In this document: positions 56,276 to 64,000 of the stretch, piece by piece
How the letters are laid out: each line of letters opens with the position of its first letter
Position numbering within the stretch: position 1 is the stretch's first letter
Assembly: GCF_000385135.1 (NCBI RefSeq)
Contig: NZ_ARQM01000010.1
Location: 1,116,001-1,180,000 of the forward strand
Source: Promicromonospora sukumoe 327MFSha3.1
GTDB taxonomy: Bacteria > Actinomycetota > Actinomycetes > Actinomycetales > Cellulomonadaceae
Direction: 5' to 3'
Length of the DNA stretch: 64,000 nt
The notes under the pieces: generated by a model
The model's database searches: none
Seen by the model: only the letters and a program-made list of their open reading frames with translations
Told to the model about the DNA's origin: nothing
Program-made: the position numbers and the translations under genes

Positions 56276-57682
56276 ATGAACCTGAGCCGCAAAGATCTGC
56301 TGAGACTGATCGGGACGGGCGCCGGGGCGGTGGCGCTCGGGTCCGCCGCGGCGAGCCCCGCGGCCGGCTCGGAACCGCGCGGCGCGGGCGACATCGTGCG
56401 CGACGTCGCGGTGATCGGTGGCGGTGCGGCCGGGACGTACGCGGCGGTCCGGCTCCGGGAGCTGGGGCAGAGCGTCGTCGTGGTGGAGCACAACGGGCGG
56501 CTCGGCGGGCACACGCAGACCTACACCGACCCCGCCACGGGTGGCAGCGTCGACATCGGCGTCGTCGTCTGGCACGACCAGCCCCTGGTGCGGCAGTGGT
56601 TCGAGCGCTTCGACATCCCGCTGCAGAAGGCGTCGTTCGGCGGCGGCGAGACTCTCTATGCCGACTACCGCACGGGCCGCGAGGCAGCGGGCTACACGCC
56701 GCCGAACCCCGGCGCGGCGCTGGCTCTGTACGGCGAGCAGCTCGCCCGGTTCCCGTACCTGGAGCACGGCTTCGACCTGCCCGACCCGGTGCCCGCCGAC
56801 CTGCTCCTGCCATTCGGCGAGTTCGTGCGCCGGTACGGCCTCGACGCGGTGGTGCCGACGGTCTTCCAGTTCGGCCAGGGTCTCGGTGACCTGCTGCGCC
56901 AGCCGACCCTGTACGTGATGAAGAACTTCGGCTCGGACATCCTGCGCAACCTCCAGACCGGGTTCCTCACCACCTCCCGCCGGGACAACAGCGAGCTGTA
57001 CGAGAAGGCGCGCACCGAGCTGGGCGACGACGTGCTGCTGAACAGCCGGGTCCTCTCCACCGACCGGGACGGCGGGCGGCACGCCGTCGTCCGCGTCGAC
57101 ACGCCGGCCGGACGGCGGACGATCCGTGCACGGAAGATCCTGGTGACGATCCCGCCGCTGCTCGACAACCTGGACGGGTTCGACCTCGACGGCCTGGAGC
57201 GCAACCTCTTCGGCCAGTTCCGCAACAGCGCCTACTACACCGGCGTGCTGCGCGACTCCGGGATCCCCGACAACCTGTCGGTGCGGAACGTCGGCCTGGA
57301 CACCCCGCACAACCTGCCCGAGCTCCCCGGCGTCTACGTCATCTCCCCGACCGGGATCCCCGGCCTGCACAACGTCAAGTTCGGCAGCCCCGTCGCGCTG
57401 TCGGACCGGGCGGTGCAGGCCGAGATCCGGGCGAGCGTCCGCCGCCTGCGGGACGCGGGCACCGTACCGACCACGAACCCCGGCTTCGCCACCTTCGCCA
57501 GCCACACCCCGTTCGAGCTGACGGTGCCTGCCGCCGCCGTCCGCGCGGGCTTCTACCGCCGGCTCGGCGCGCTCCAGGGCCGCAACCGCACCTTCTACTC
57601 GGGGGCGGCCTTCCACACGCACGACTCGTCCCTGATCTGGCAGTTCACCGAGACGCTGCTGCCGCGCGTCGTCGCCTCCTGA
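56276..57682 (+). CDS. FAD-dependent amine-oxidase-like oxidoreductase
   Basis: A 468-residue flavoprotein. N-terminal leader MNLSRKDLLRLIGTGAGAVALGSAAASPA resembles a Tat-type signal (R-K rather than R-R), so export with bound FAD is possible. The Rossmann motif is DVAVIGGGAAGTYAAVRLRELGQSVVVVEHNGRLGGH (GxGxxG plus Glu and the GG doublet). The rest is a typical amine-oxidase/desaturase substrate domain. ATG 56276 follows GAGAGG. It is convergent with two unknown genes. Substrate unknown; ketone-hydroxyl or amine oxidation is possible. Confidence 0.82.
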   Translation: MNLSRKDLLRLIGTGAGAVALGSAAASPAAGSEPRGAGDIVRDVAVIGGGAAGTYAAVRLRELGQSVVVVEHNGRLGGHTQTYTDPATGGSVDIGVVVWHDQPLVRQWFERFDIPLQKASFGGGETLYADYRTGREAAGYTPPNPGAALALYGEQLARFPYLEHGFDLPDPVPADLLLPFGEFVRRYGLDAVVPTVFQFGQGLGDLLRQPTLYVMKNFGSDILRNLQTGFLTTSRRDNSELYEKARTELGDDVLLNSRVLSTDRDGGRHAVVRVDTPAGRRTIRARKILVTIPPLLDNLDGFDLDGLERNLFGQFRNSAYYTGVLRDSGIPDNLSVRNVGLDTPHNLPELPGVYVISPTGIPGLHNVKFGSPVALSDRAVQAEIRASVRRLRDAGTVPTTNPGFATFASHTPFELTVPAAAVRAGFYRRLGALQGRNRTFYSGAAFHTHDSSLIWQFTETLLPRVVAS

Positions 57683-57710
57683 CCGTACGCCTCGGCGGCC
57701 TGCGGGCGGA

Positions 57711-58406
57711 TCAGCGGGCCGGGACGATCCCGGTCCGCCCCTCCCAGGCGCCGTGCTCCGACAGCGGGCGGAACCGGAACGTCGCGAACTCCCGATGGAA
57801 GTCACGGCGTCTCCGTTCGACCATGGCGTCCGCGTGCCGCCGGTCCGCGGGTTCGGCGCGGCCGTGCACCATCTCCTCCATCTCGCGCACCGTGCGCCAC
57901 ACGGAGAACGTGGAGATGGTGCGCGGCGGCCGGATCGCGGCCAGGGCGAGCGTGGTGCCGGGGTGGTCGCGCACCTGACGTTCGACCGGCCGGCCCCAGT
58001 GCAGGAAACGGGGCACCTCGGGCAGCCGCATCCGCGCGACGGTCACCGCGACCGCGGGCTCGTCCTTCTCCCAGGTCCCGGCCCGGGCGGGCAGGCCGGG
58101 CAGCGCCGCGAGCCTGGACCAGCGGCGCAGGTACTCCATCCGCACGTGCCAGCCGGTCGCCAGGTGACGCCCCAGGGCGTCGTCGGACAGGAACCGGTCG
58201 ACGGCGTCCTCGTCGCGCCACTGCGCGAACACCGCGATCCGCCGCAGCTGCAGCCGGTCCGGCGAGACGACGGGCGCCCCCAGGCGCATGAGGGCCAGGC
58301 ACTCGGCGTGGTCCAGCCCCGGCGTGGTGGTGCCCGACGGCGGCCGCACCAGCGCGCGGGCCGTCACCCCCGCCGGCAGCTCGGCGAGGTGGAAGGTGTG
58401 CATCAT
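57711..58406 (-). CDS. Spheroidene-monooxygenase-like (CrtA-like) protein
   Basis: A 231-residue protein resembling CrtA-like / spheroidene monooxygenase family members by the pattern IAVFAQWRDEDAVDRFLSDDALGRHLATGWHVRMEYLRRWS and IRPPRTISTFSVWRTVREMEEMVHG, which fits a heme-dependent ABM-like fold. Role in carotenoid oxidation is not supported by neighbours. ATG 58406 has GGAG eight bases ahead and overlaps the TGA of the preceding gene by four bases, so it is coupled to it. Confidence 0.65.
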   Translation of the reverse strand: MMHTFHLAELPAGVTARALVRPPSGTTTPGLDHAECLALMRLGAPVVSPDRLQLRRIAVFAQWRDEDAVDRFLSDDALGRHLATGWHVRMEYLRRWSRLAALPGLPARAGTWEKDEPAVAVTVARMRLPEVPRFLHWGRPVERQVRDHPGTTLALAAIRPPRTISTFSVWRTVREMEEMVHGRAEPADRRHADAMVERRRRDFHREFATFRFRPLSEHGAWEGRTGIVPAR

Positions 58407-59275
58407 CGGGCGCGCTCCATCTTGTAGTGCAGACGCATCATCCGGGTGTGCCACATCCGCAGCTCGTGGTCGGTCCGGAGCACACCGTACGGGTCCCGGT
58501 ACAGGTGGAAGGTCTCGTGGAGCGGCACGCGGGCCGCGAAGTCCCGTCCGCCGTCGTGGACGGTGACGTACGCGCCGTCCTGCCCGAACCGTCCCGGAGG
58601 CGACTCCAGGACGAGGTCGCCGTCGTCGCCGACGGCCGGGCGCAGGAACACCTGGACGTTGCCGGACTCGAGCGGGAACGCGACGTGGACGCTCGGCCCC
58701 ACCGCGCCGGGGAGCCGGCGTGCCGAGTAACAGCCGCTGAAGACGTAGCGGCCCGACGGCCGGAGCGTCCGCAGCCACGCGGCACCCACCTGCTCGCCGT
58801 CCCGGTCGCGGATCACGCGGACCCGGCTGTCCATCCCGTGCGCGACGTCGAGCGGGCGCATCGGCAGGGAGAGCTGCTCCACCCGGCGGGCGAACACGCG
58901 CGCGATCAGCTCGCCGGCGGCCCAGAACAGCGGCGACCACCCGCTCCAGACCTCCATGTGCCAGGCGGCGGTGTGCTCGTAGAAGTCGCGGATCCGCGGG
59001 TCCAGCCCGGCGGCGTCGAACCCGGGACCGTCGAGGCGCGACATCGCCGGGAGCAGGCCGGGCGCCGGGCCCGCCGAAGGACCCGTGCTCGCGACCTCGT
59101 CGTCGACCGTGCCCCCGTGGTGCGCGGCCTCGGCGGCGAGCCAGCCGTCCGCGACCGTGGAGGAGCGGCTCACCGGGGCGCGGAGCCAGGAGTGCTCCCC
59201 GGCGAGGTCGACGGGCCTGCCGACCAGTCGCCAGAACTTCCGGGACCCGAGGTCCAGCAGATGACTCACGACCAC
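58403..59275 (-). CDS. Hypothetical protein coupled to the CrtA-like gene
   Basis: A 290-residue protein from GTG 59275 (GTG 59269 is also possible). No family recognised with certainty. The C-terminal half (VRVIRDRDGEQVGAAWLRTLRPSGRYVFSGCYSARRLP and FLRPAVGDDGDLVLESPPGRFGQDGAYVTVHDGGRDFAARVPLHETFHLY) looks like a beta-barrel or lipocalin-like ligand-binding domain; the N-terminal part has HTAAWHMEVWSGWSPLFWAAGELIARVFARRVEQLSLPM with one amphipathic helix. Translational coupling with the CrtA-like gene suggests a joint role in modifying a lipid or terpenoid (inference). Confidence 0.55.
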   Translation of the reverse strand: MVVSHLLDLGSRKFWRLVGRPVDLAGEHSWLRAPVSRSSTVADGWLAAEAAHHGGTVDDEVASTGPSAGPAPGLLPAMSRLDGPGFDAAGLDPRIRDFYEHTAAWHMEVWSGWSPLFWAAGELIARVFARRVEQLSLPMRPLDVAHGMDSRVRVIRDRDGEQVGAAWLRTLRPSGRYVFSGCYSARRLPGAVGPSVHVAFPLESGNVQVFLRPAVGDDGDLVLESPPGRFGQDGAYVTVHDGGRDFAARVPLHETFHLYRDPYGVLRTDHELRMWHTRMMRLHYKMERAR

Positions 59276-59355
59276 GCATTCTTGCAGGGTGCCGGGACGG
59301 GTCCCTCGCCGTGGGACGGCGACGTGGAGGACCTCCTGCGGGTGGGTGACCTACC

Positions 59356-60228
59356 TTGACGCCGCTCCCCATCAGGCGCTTCGGTACGAGGATGACCGGG
59401 TCCTACGTCGAGCGCGCGCCGCTGCCGGTACTGGCCGGGGTCGTCCGGACCGTCTGGGTGCAGCGGACCGGCGACGCGGCGTACGTGCAGCGGCACCTGC
59501 CCACGGGCGGCGTGGAGATCCACTTCCCGATCGGTAGCCCTCCCTGGCTTCTCGGTCCGTTGACCGGTCCCCAGATCGAGGTGATCCCCGCACGCACCAC
59601 GGTCGTGGGTGTCCGGTTCCGGCCCGGCACGGCGCTGCCCCTTCCCGTGGAGCTCGGCGAGCTCGTGGACCAGCGCATCGGCCTGACGGAGCTGTGGGCA
59701 GGCGCCGGAGACCAGCTCCTGGACGCCATGTCCGGGGCGGGGACGCCGGAGCGGGCGCTCGACCTGCTGCAGTCCCATCTCGTGCGGCAGTTCCGGGGCG
59801 CAGGTCGTCCGGACAGCGTGGTAGGCGCCGCGGTCCAGGCACTGATGCCCTGGCGGCCGGTCAACATCGACGCTCTGGCCAACCACCTGGCGCTCTCGGC
59901 GAGCCAGCTGCGCCGCCGCTGCCTGCGTTCGGTCGGGGTCACGCCCAAGGTCCTCCAGCGGACGCTGCGGTTCCAGGGATTCCTCGCACTGGCCCAGGCG
60001 GGCGCGACGGCCTCGGGCCGCCGCAGGGCGGACGGTGTGGCGGAGCTGGCGATCGACGCCGGGTACGCCGACCAGGCACACCTCAGCCGGGAGTGCCTGC
60101 GCCTGACCGGGCTCACCCCGCGCCGGCTCCTCGGCGGCGACGTCGACCGGTGCGCCTGCGGCCACGAGCACTCCGCCTCCTACCTGCCCTTCCTCACGAC
60201 CCGTCGTACGGTGCCGGTCCTGGTCTGA
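59356..60228 (+). CDS. AraC-family transcriptional regulator
   Basis: A 290-residue regulator from TTG 59356, or 278 residues from ATG 59392; the latter is close to a GAGG but with poor spacing, so the start is uncertain. The N-terminal half matches the DUF6597-like sensor of such regulators (LAGVVRTVWVQRTGDAAYVQRHLPTGGVEIHFPIG, IPARTTVVGVRFRPGTALPL). The AraC domain reads VNIDALANHLALSASQLRRRCLRSVGVTPKVLQRTLRFQGFL and GVAELAIDAGYADQAHLSRECLRLTGLTPRRLL. It is divergent from the CrtA-like pair, so it may control them. Confidence 0.8.
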   Translation: MTPLPIRRFGTRMTGSYVERAPLPVLAGVVRTVWVQRTGDAAYVQRHLPTGGVEIHFPIGSPPWLLGPLTGPQIEVIPARTTVVGVRFRPGTALPLPVELGELVDQRIGLTELWAGAGDQLLDAMSGAGTPERALDLLQSHLVRQFRGAGRPDSVVGAAVQALMPWRPVNIDALANHLALSASQLRRRCLRSVGVTPKVLQRTLRFQGFLALAQAGATASGRRRADGVAELAIDAGYADQAHLSRECLRLTGLTPRRLLGGDVDRCACGHEHSASYLPFLTTRRTVPVLV

Positions 60229-60292
60229 GCCTCGCGTCCGGCATGCTCGATTCGTTCAAGAACCGCCGGTACGTGACTCGTAGGTTCGACAC

Positions 60293-60457
60293 ATGCCGCA
60301 CCAGGTCGCCAGGACATCCGGACCGCAGGACGAACCCCAGGCTGACCCCTACCTCGACCTCACCCGGCTCACCGCCGACACCGGCTTCACCCGGGCCTTC
60401 GACATCGCCACCGCCGTCACGGACTACGTCGCGCGGCGTACCGCAAACCCCCGCTGA
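60293..60457 (+). pseudogene. C-terminal fragment of an NAD-dependent epimerase
   Basis: A 54-codon frame ending PYLDLTRLTADTGFTRAFDIATAVTDYVARRTANPR, which is the usual C-terminus of actinobacterial NAD-dependent epimerase/dehydratase proteins. No Rossmann part is present upstream, so it is a remnant rather than a gene. ATG 60293 is fortuitous. Confidence 0.6.
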
Positions 60458-60469
60458 AGGAGCACCTCC

Positions 60470-60853
60470 ATGCTGGACCCCGACGTGCGTCGCGTTCTCG
60501 ACGGCGCCTCGATCGCCCACCTGGCCACCGTCCTGCCCGACGGGTCGCCCCATGCGGCCCCTGTCTTCGTCGGGACGCACGGCGACCTGATCGTCTTCTT
60601 CACGGGACCGACCATGCGCAAGGCACGCAACCTACGGCGCGACCCTCGGGTGGCGCTGTCGATCGCACCCGTCGACAACCCGTTCGAGCCCGTCGTCATC
60701 CGTGGACAGGTCATCGAATGGATCGACGGTGACGCGGGTTGGGCGATCGTGGACCGGCTGGCCACGAAGTACACCGGTTCGCCCTATCCCCGCGGGCAGG
60801 AGCGTGTCGTGGCTGTCATCGAGCCCCGGCGCCAGTCCGTCGGTGTCGGCTGA
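60470..60853 (+). CDS. PPOX-class F420/flavin-dependent enzyme
   Basis: A 127-residue split-barrel protein: GASIAHLATVLPDGSPHAAPVFVGTHGDLIVFFTGPTMRKARNLRRDPRVALSI is the typical flavin/F420-binding half, with R-K-A-R-N-L and PDGSPH-x-x-P. ATG 60470 has GAAGGAG at ideal distance. It lies 12 bases after the epimerase fragment. Likely a small reductase of unknown substrate; related by family to the protein at 37065. Confidence 0.84.
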   Translation: MLDPDVRRVLDGASIAHLATVLPDGSPHAAPVFVGTHGDLIVFFTGPTMRKARNLRRDPRVALSIAPVDNPFEPVVIRGQVIEWIDGDAGWAIVDRLATKYTGSPYPRGQERVVAVIEPRRQSVGVG

Positions 60854-60921
60854 GCGACGGGTGGGTGCGCGGCCGACACCGGACGGCGTCAAGGCCGGTA
60901 CCGATCGGTTAGCGTCGGGGC

Positions 60922-63438
60922 GTGCTGCTGCCTGAACCCTCGGTGCCCGGGGCGGGTCTGCCCGTCCGGGCGGTCCTGCCCGCCACGGTCGACGCCGTGC
61001 GGTCGCACGGCACCGCCGTGCTGGTCGCGCCGCCCGGGTCGGGGAAGACGTCGCTGCTGCCGCTCGCGCTCGCGGACGCGCTCGGCGGCACGGTCATCGT
61101 CGCCGAGCCGCGCAGGATGGCGACCCGCGCGGCCGCGACCCGGCTCGCGACGCTCGTCGGCGAACCTCTCGGCCAGCGCATCGGCTACGCGATGCGCGGC
61201 GAACGCAGCGGCGGCAAGGGCCTGCGCGTCGAGGTCGTGACGACGGGGCTCCTCGTGCGTCGTCTGCAGCAGGACCCGGAGCTGCCGGGCGTCTCCGCGA
61301 TCGTGATCGACGAGTGCCACGAGCGGCACCTCGACGCCGACCTGCTGCTGGCGCTCGCGATCGACGTCCGGGCGAACCTCCGCGACGACCTGGCGATCGT
61401 CGCGACGTCGGCCACGGCGGACACCGTGCGGCTGAGCCGCGCCCTGGGCACGGACGTCCCGGCGCCCGTGGTCACCGCGTCCGCGGCGCAGTTCGACGTC
61501 GCGGTCGAGTGGGCGCCGCCGCCGGTCGCCACGCCGCTGCTCCCCGGTGGGCGGGTGGACCCGCGCCTGCTGGACCACGTCGCCGCCGTCGTCCGCCGCG
61601 CCCTGGCCGAGAACGAGGGCGACGTCCTCGTGTTCGTCCCCGGGGAGGGCGAGATCAACGGGGTGACCCGGCGGCTGGCCGACCAGAACGTGCTGCCCCT
61701 GTTCGGCCGCCAGTCCCGGGCCGAGCAGGACCGCGCGGTGACGCCGTCCGCCACGCGCCGGATCGTGGTGACGACGTCGGTCGCGGAGAGCTCGCTGACC
61801 GTGCCCGGGGTCCGGGTCGTGGTCGACGCCGGGCTGGCCCGCGAGCCGCGGACCGACCAGTCCCGTGGCCTCGGCGCGCTGGTCACCTGCCGGGTCTCGC
61901 GGTCGTCGGCCGACCAGCGCGCGGGGCGCGCCGGGCGCGAGGCGCCGGGGCGGGTCTACCGGTGCTGGTCCGCCACCGACCACGGCCGGCTCGACGACCA
62001 CGCTGCGCCGGAGATCGCGACCGCCGACCTGGCGGGCTTCGCCCTCGACCTGGCGGCGTGGGGCGCACCCGGTGGCGCCGGCCTGACCCTGCTCGAGGCG
62101 CCGCCGGCACCGGCGATGACCGCGGCCACCGAGCTGCTGCACCGCATCGAGGCCACCGACGAGGCCGGCCGGATCACGGAGCGGGGCCGGCGGATGGCGG
62201 CGGTCGGGGCGCATCCTCGCTTGGCCCGTGCGCTGCTGGACGGCGCTCCCCGGGTCGGCGCCGACCGGGCGCGTGAGGTCGTCGCGCTGCTCTCGGACGA
62301 CTCGGGCCGCGGTTCGGGCGACGACCTGCCGGCCCGCTGGCGGGCCCTGCGCCGTGGTGACGACCGCGGCGCCACGGCCCGCTGGCGCGAGGAGACGAAG
62401 CGGCTCGGCCGGGGCGCTACTCCTGCGGGAGTGCCGGCCGACCGGGGCACGACCGGGCTGCCGGACGATCTCGCGGCCGGGATCGTCGTCGGGCTGGCGT
62501 ACCCGGACCGGATCGCGCGGGTCCGGGGGAGCGACTCGGTCACGTACCAGATGTCCGGTGGCACGGGCGCCGCGCTCGACGCGCAGTCGCCGCTGCGGAC
62601 CACGACCTGGCTCGCGATCGCGATCGCCGACCGGGCACCCGGTCGCGCCGACGCCCGGATCCGCTCGGCGGCGCCGATCGACGAGGCCACGGCGCGGGAC
62701 GTCGCGGGCGAGCTCGTCACGACCACCGACCAGATCCGCTGGGACGACGGCCGGGTCGTGACGCGGCGCGTCGAGGCGCTCGGCGCGATCGTGCTGGCCG
62801 ACGCCCCGCTGGCCAGTCCCGACCCGCTGCTGGTCCAGGCGGCCGTCCGTGACGGGCTCCGGCGCAGCGGCCTGTCCGCGCTGCGCTGGTCGGAGGCCGC
62901 CGTCGCCCTGCGGGGACGGATGGCGTTCTGCCACGCCCACCTCGGCGCCCCGTGGCCCGACGTCGCCGACGAGGCGCTGCTGGCCGGTCTGGACGACTGG
63001 CTGGGCACGGAGCTCGCGTCGGTGCGCGGCGCGCGCGACCTGGCCCGCATCGACGTGGCCTCGGCGCTGCGGCGTCTGCTGCCCTGGCCCGAGGCGGCCC
63101 GGCTCGACGAGCTCGCGCCGGAACGGCTCCGGGTCCCGTCGGGCTCCGAGGTCCGGCTCGCGTACGACGGCGTCGAGCCGCCGGTCCTCGCGGTGAAGCT
63201 GCAGGAGGTCTTCGGCTGGACCGCCACCCCGGCGGTCGCGGACGGCCGCGTCCCGGTCGTGCTGCACCTGTTGTCGCCCGCCCAGCGCCCGGTCGCGATC
63301 ACGAGCGACCTCGCGTCGTTCTGGAAGCAGGGCTACCCCCAGGTCCGGGCCGACATGCGCGCCCGCTACCCGCGTCATCCGTGGCCGGAGGACCCGCTGA
63401 CGGCGGCCCCGACCAGGCGGGCGAACCCGCGGCGGTGA
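60922..63438 (+). CDS. hrpB: ATP-dependent RNA helicase HrpB
   Basis: An 838-residue DExH helicase of the HrpB family. Motifs in order: VAPPGSGKTSLLPLA (Walker A, about residue 40), IVIDECHERHLDADLLLAL (DECH box, about 132), ATSATADT (motif III), VTTSVAESSLTVPGV (motif V) and RAGRAGREAPGRVYR (motif VI), then the HrpB C-terminal domains including FKLPAL-like LDWLGTELASVRGARDLARIDVASALRRLLPW and the C-terminal tail. GTG 60922 is the start. Role in RNA metabolism is inferred from the family; bacterial HrpB is not essential in known cases. Confidence 0.93.
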   Translation: MLLPEPSVPGAGLPVRAVLPATVDAVRSHGTAVLVAPPGSGKTSLLPLALADALGGTVIVAEPRRMATRAAATRLATLVGEPLGQRIGYAMRGERSGGKGLRVEVVTTGLLVRRLQQDPELPGVSAIVIDECHERHLDADLLLALAIDVRANLRDDLAIVATSATADTVRLSRALGTDVPAPVVTASAAQFDVAVEWAPPPVATPLLPGGRVDPRLLDHVAAVVRRALAENEGDVLVFVPGEGEINGVTRRLADQNVLPLFGRQSRAEQDRAVTPSATRRIVVTTSVAESSLTVPGVRVVVDAGLAREPRTDQSRGLGALVTCRVSRSSADQRAGRAGREAPGRVYRCWSATDHGRLDDHAAPEIATADLAGFALDLAAWGAPGGAGLTLLEAPPAPAMTAATELLHRIEATDEAGRITERGRRMAAVGAHPRLARALLDGAPRVGADRAREVVALLSDDSGRGSGDDLPARWRALRRGDDRGATARWREETKRLGRGATPAGVPADRGTTGLPDDLAAGIVVGLAYPDRIARVRGSDSVTYQMSGGTGAALDAQSPLRTTTWLAIAIADRAPGRADARIRSAAPIDEATARDVAGELVTTTDQIRWDDGRVVTRRVEALGAIVLADAPLASPDPLLVQAAVRDGLRRSGLSALRWSEAAVALRGRMAFCHAHLGAPWPDVADEALLAGLDDWLGTELASVRGARDLARIDVASALRRLLPWPEAARLDELAPERLRVPSGSEVRLAYDGVEPPVLAVKLQEVFGWTATPAVADGRVPVVLHLLSPAQRPVAITSDLASFWKQGYPQVRADMRARYPRHPWPEDPLTAAPTRRANPRR

Positions 63439-63517
63439 ACCGGCCGGGCCGCCGGTGGCCGCGGGACCCGCGGAAACCCCGTTGACGCTCCGTCAGGCGC
63501 TTCGGTTGACTGCGCGC

Positions 63518-64000
63518 ATGCTGATCGCGCAGGTCCAGGACCTCGTCCGAACCCACTACGTCTTTCCCGACGTGGCAGCCGGCGTCGCCGATGCGCTCGA
63601 CGGGCTCACCGCCGACGCAGCCGACGAGCCCGCGTTCGCCGAGGCCGCAACGGCCGTCCTCCAGTCGGTCAACGGCGACCGGCACCTGCGGGTCCGGCAC
63701 TACCCGGAGGGCGTACCGCCCGAGAAGGACGAGGACGGGGTACGCGCGTACTTCGCCGCCCTGGCCCGGGAACACGGCCCCGCCATCAGCGACGTGCGTC
63801 GTCTCGACGGCAACGTCGGCCTGCTGAAGATCGGCCCGCTGATCCTGCCGCCGGAGTACGTCCGCCCCGCCGCGTCGGCGGCGTTCACGCTGCTGCAGGG
63901 CGTGCGTCGGCTCGTGATCGACCTCCGTGACTGCGTGGGTGGCGTACCCGAGTCCGTGGCGCTGCTGGTGAGCCACCTGCTCGGCGACGAGCCGGTGCAC
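63518..64000 (+). CDS. S41-family peptidase (TSPc), N-terminal part
   Basis: Truncated by the window edge: 161 codons. MLIAQVQDLVRTHYVFPDVAAGVADALDGL and AVLQSVNGDRHLRVRHYPEGVPP match the helical N-terminal domain and the start of the protease domain of S41 retinol-binding-protein-like peptidases, where GNVGLLKIGPLILPPEY... and RRLVIDLRDCVGGVPESVALLVSHLLG begin the catalytic core. The active-site Ser-Lys lies beyond the edge. ATG 63518 is the first start in frame; a TTGAC-like box lies about 35 bases earlier. Confidence 0.8.
   Translation, partial: MLIAQVQDLVRTHYVFPDVAAGVADALDGLTADAADEPAFAEAATAVLQSVNGDRHLRVRHYPEGVPPEKDEDGVRAYFAALAREHGPAISDVRRLDGNVGLLKIGPLILPPEYVRPAASAAFTLLQGVRRLVIDLRDCVGGVPESVALLVSHLLGDEPVH

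Noticed and set aside
54464-57805. A 1113-codon minus-strand frame over the SDR and FAD genes
   Set aside because: It is a shadow frame: its product is Arg/Gly/Ala-rich without domains, while the genes it overlaps have clear motifs.
60889-63378. A long minus-strand frame opposite hrpB
   Set aside because: It is antisense to a helicase with all motifs in order; composition only.

Overview
The window is GC-rich, densely coded DNA of a Gram-positive actinomycete. Several signs point to Micrococcales, probably Promicromonosporaceae or Cellulomonadaceae: the phosphatidylinositol-mannoside genes (pgsA-patA-pimA) next to thrS and a HIT protein, F420/PPOX-type flavoenzymes, a secreted GH64 beta-1,3-glucanase with a ricin-type CBM13, two streptogrisin-like S1 proteases, many GTG starts, and sugar ABC importers without their own ATPase. 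The genus is an inference; no rRNA is present.

Layout. 1-8.2 kb: start of cbs, DUF2277, a MarR-controlled MFS exporter, a GNAT-luciferase-like pair, a VOC protein, and a GntR/TetR fusion regulator divergent from a flavin monooxygenase. 8.3-13.4 kb: a leaderless GntR regulator heading an operon with a creatininase-like hydrolase, a secreted esterase and an AbgT transporter, then DUF1361. 13.4-19.2 kb: a BNR/sialidase-like secreted protein and a LacI-controlled sugar ABC importer. 19.2-25.6 kb: GNAT, a GlxA-type regulator, gap, a phosphatase-like protein, a RibD/DHFR-like reductase, GH64 glucanase and a small membrane protein. 25.8-29.9 kb: tRNA-Val(CAC), then pabC and pabB split by an AraC-VOC-reductase cassette. 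30-39 kb: two copies of a tRNA-Gly-Cys-Val cluster bracket an accessory region with an island and two S1 proteases. 39-42 kb: phosphatase, Na+/H+ antiporter, small helical protein. 42-49.3 kb: conserved core thrS-HIT-pgsA-patA-pimA-lemA-like-pdxS. 49.3-56 kb: an accessory hotspot with a polymorphic toxin, its immunity gene, an unknown gene and an Abi_2 gene, closed by an SDR gene. 56-64 kb: oxidoreductases, regulators, hrpB and the start of an S41 peptidase.

The most interesting signal is a repeated architecture. Two cargo blocks are each bracketed by a duplicated gene 3' end plus its intrinsic terminator, and neither carries a visible integrase. The first duplicates the tRNA-Val(GAC) tail and terminator (65 bp, 30263-30327 and 34405-34469) around an atypical AT-richer GIY-YIG-like gene, an IMPase-like gene and a broken GNAT gene. 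The second duplicates the pdxS tail and terminator (49207-49317 and 52160-52269) around a lipoprotein-HINT toxin and its overlapping immunity gene. A leftover 3' end of the SDR gene next to pdxS (49419-49485) indicates that pdxS and the SDR gene were once convergent neighbours and that defence or competition genes accumulated between them. The Abi_2 gene there has an RX4H HEPN-like motif, an in-frame amber at codon 4, and a GNRA-capped hairpin with a U-rich tail just upstream.

A second theme is intergenic structure. Four dispersed copies of a 79-80 bp palindromic element occur here, together with three tandem or inverted-repeat arrays of 19-24 bp units, a perfect 66-bp palindrome and a 29-bp-arm hairpin, nearly all beside gene ends. 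Everything is read by eye from sequence; no database or structure search was run.
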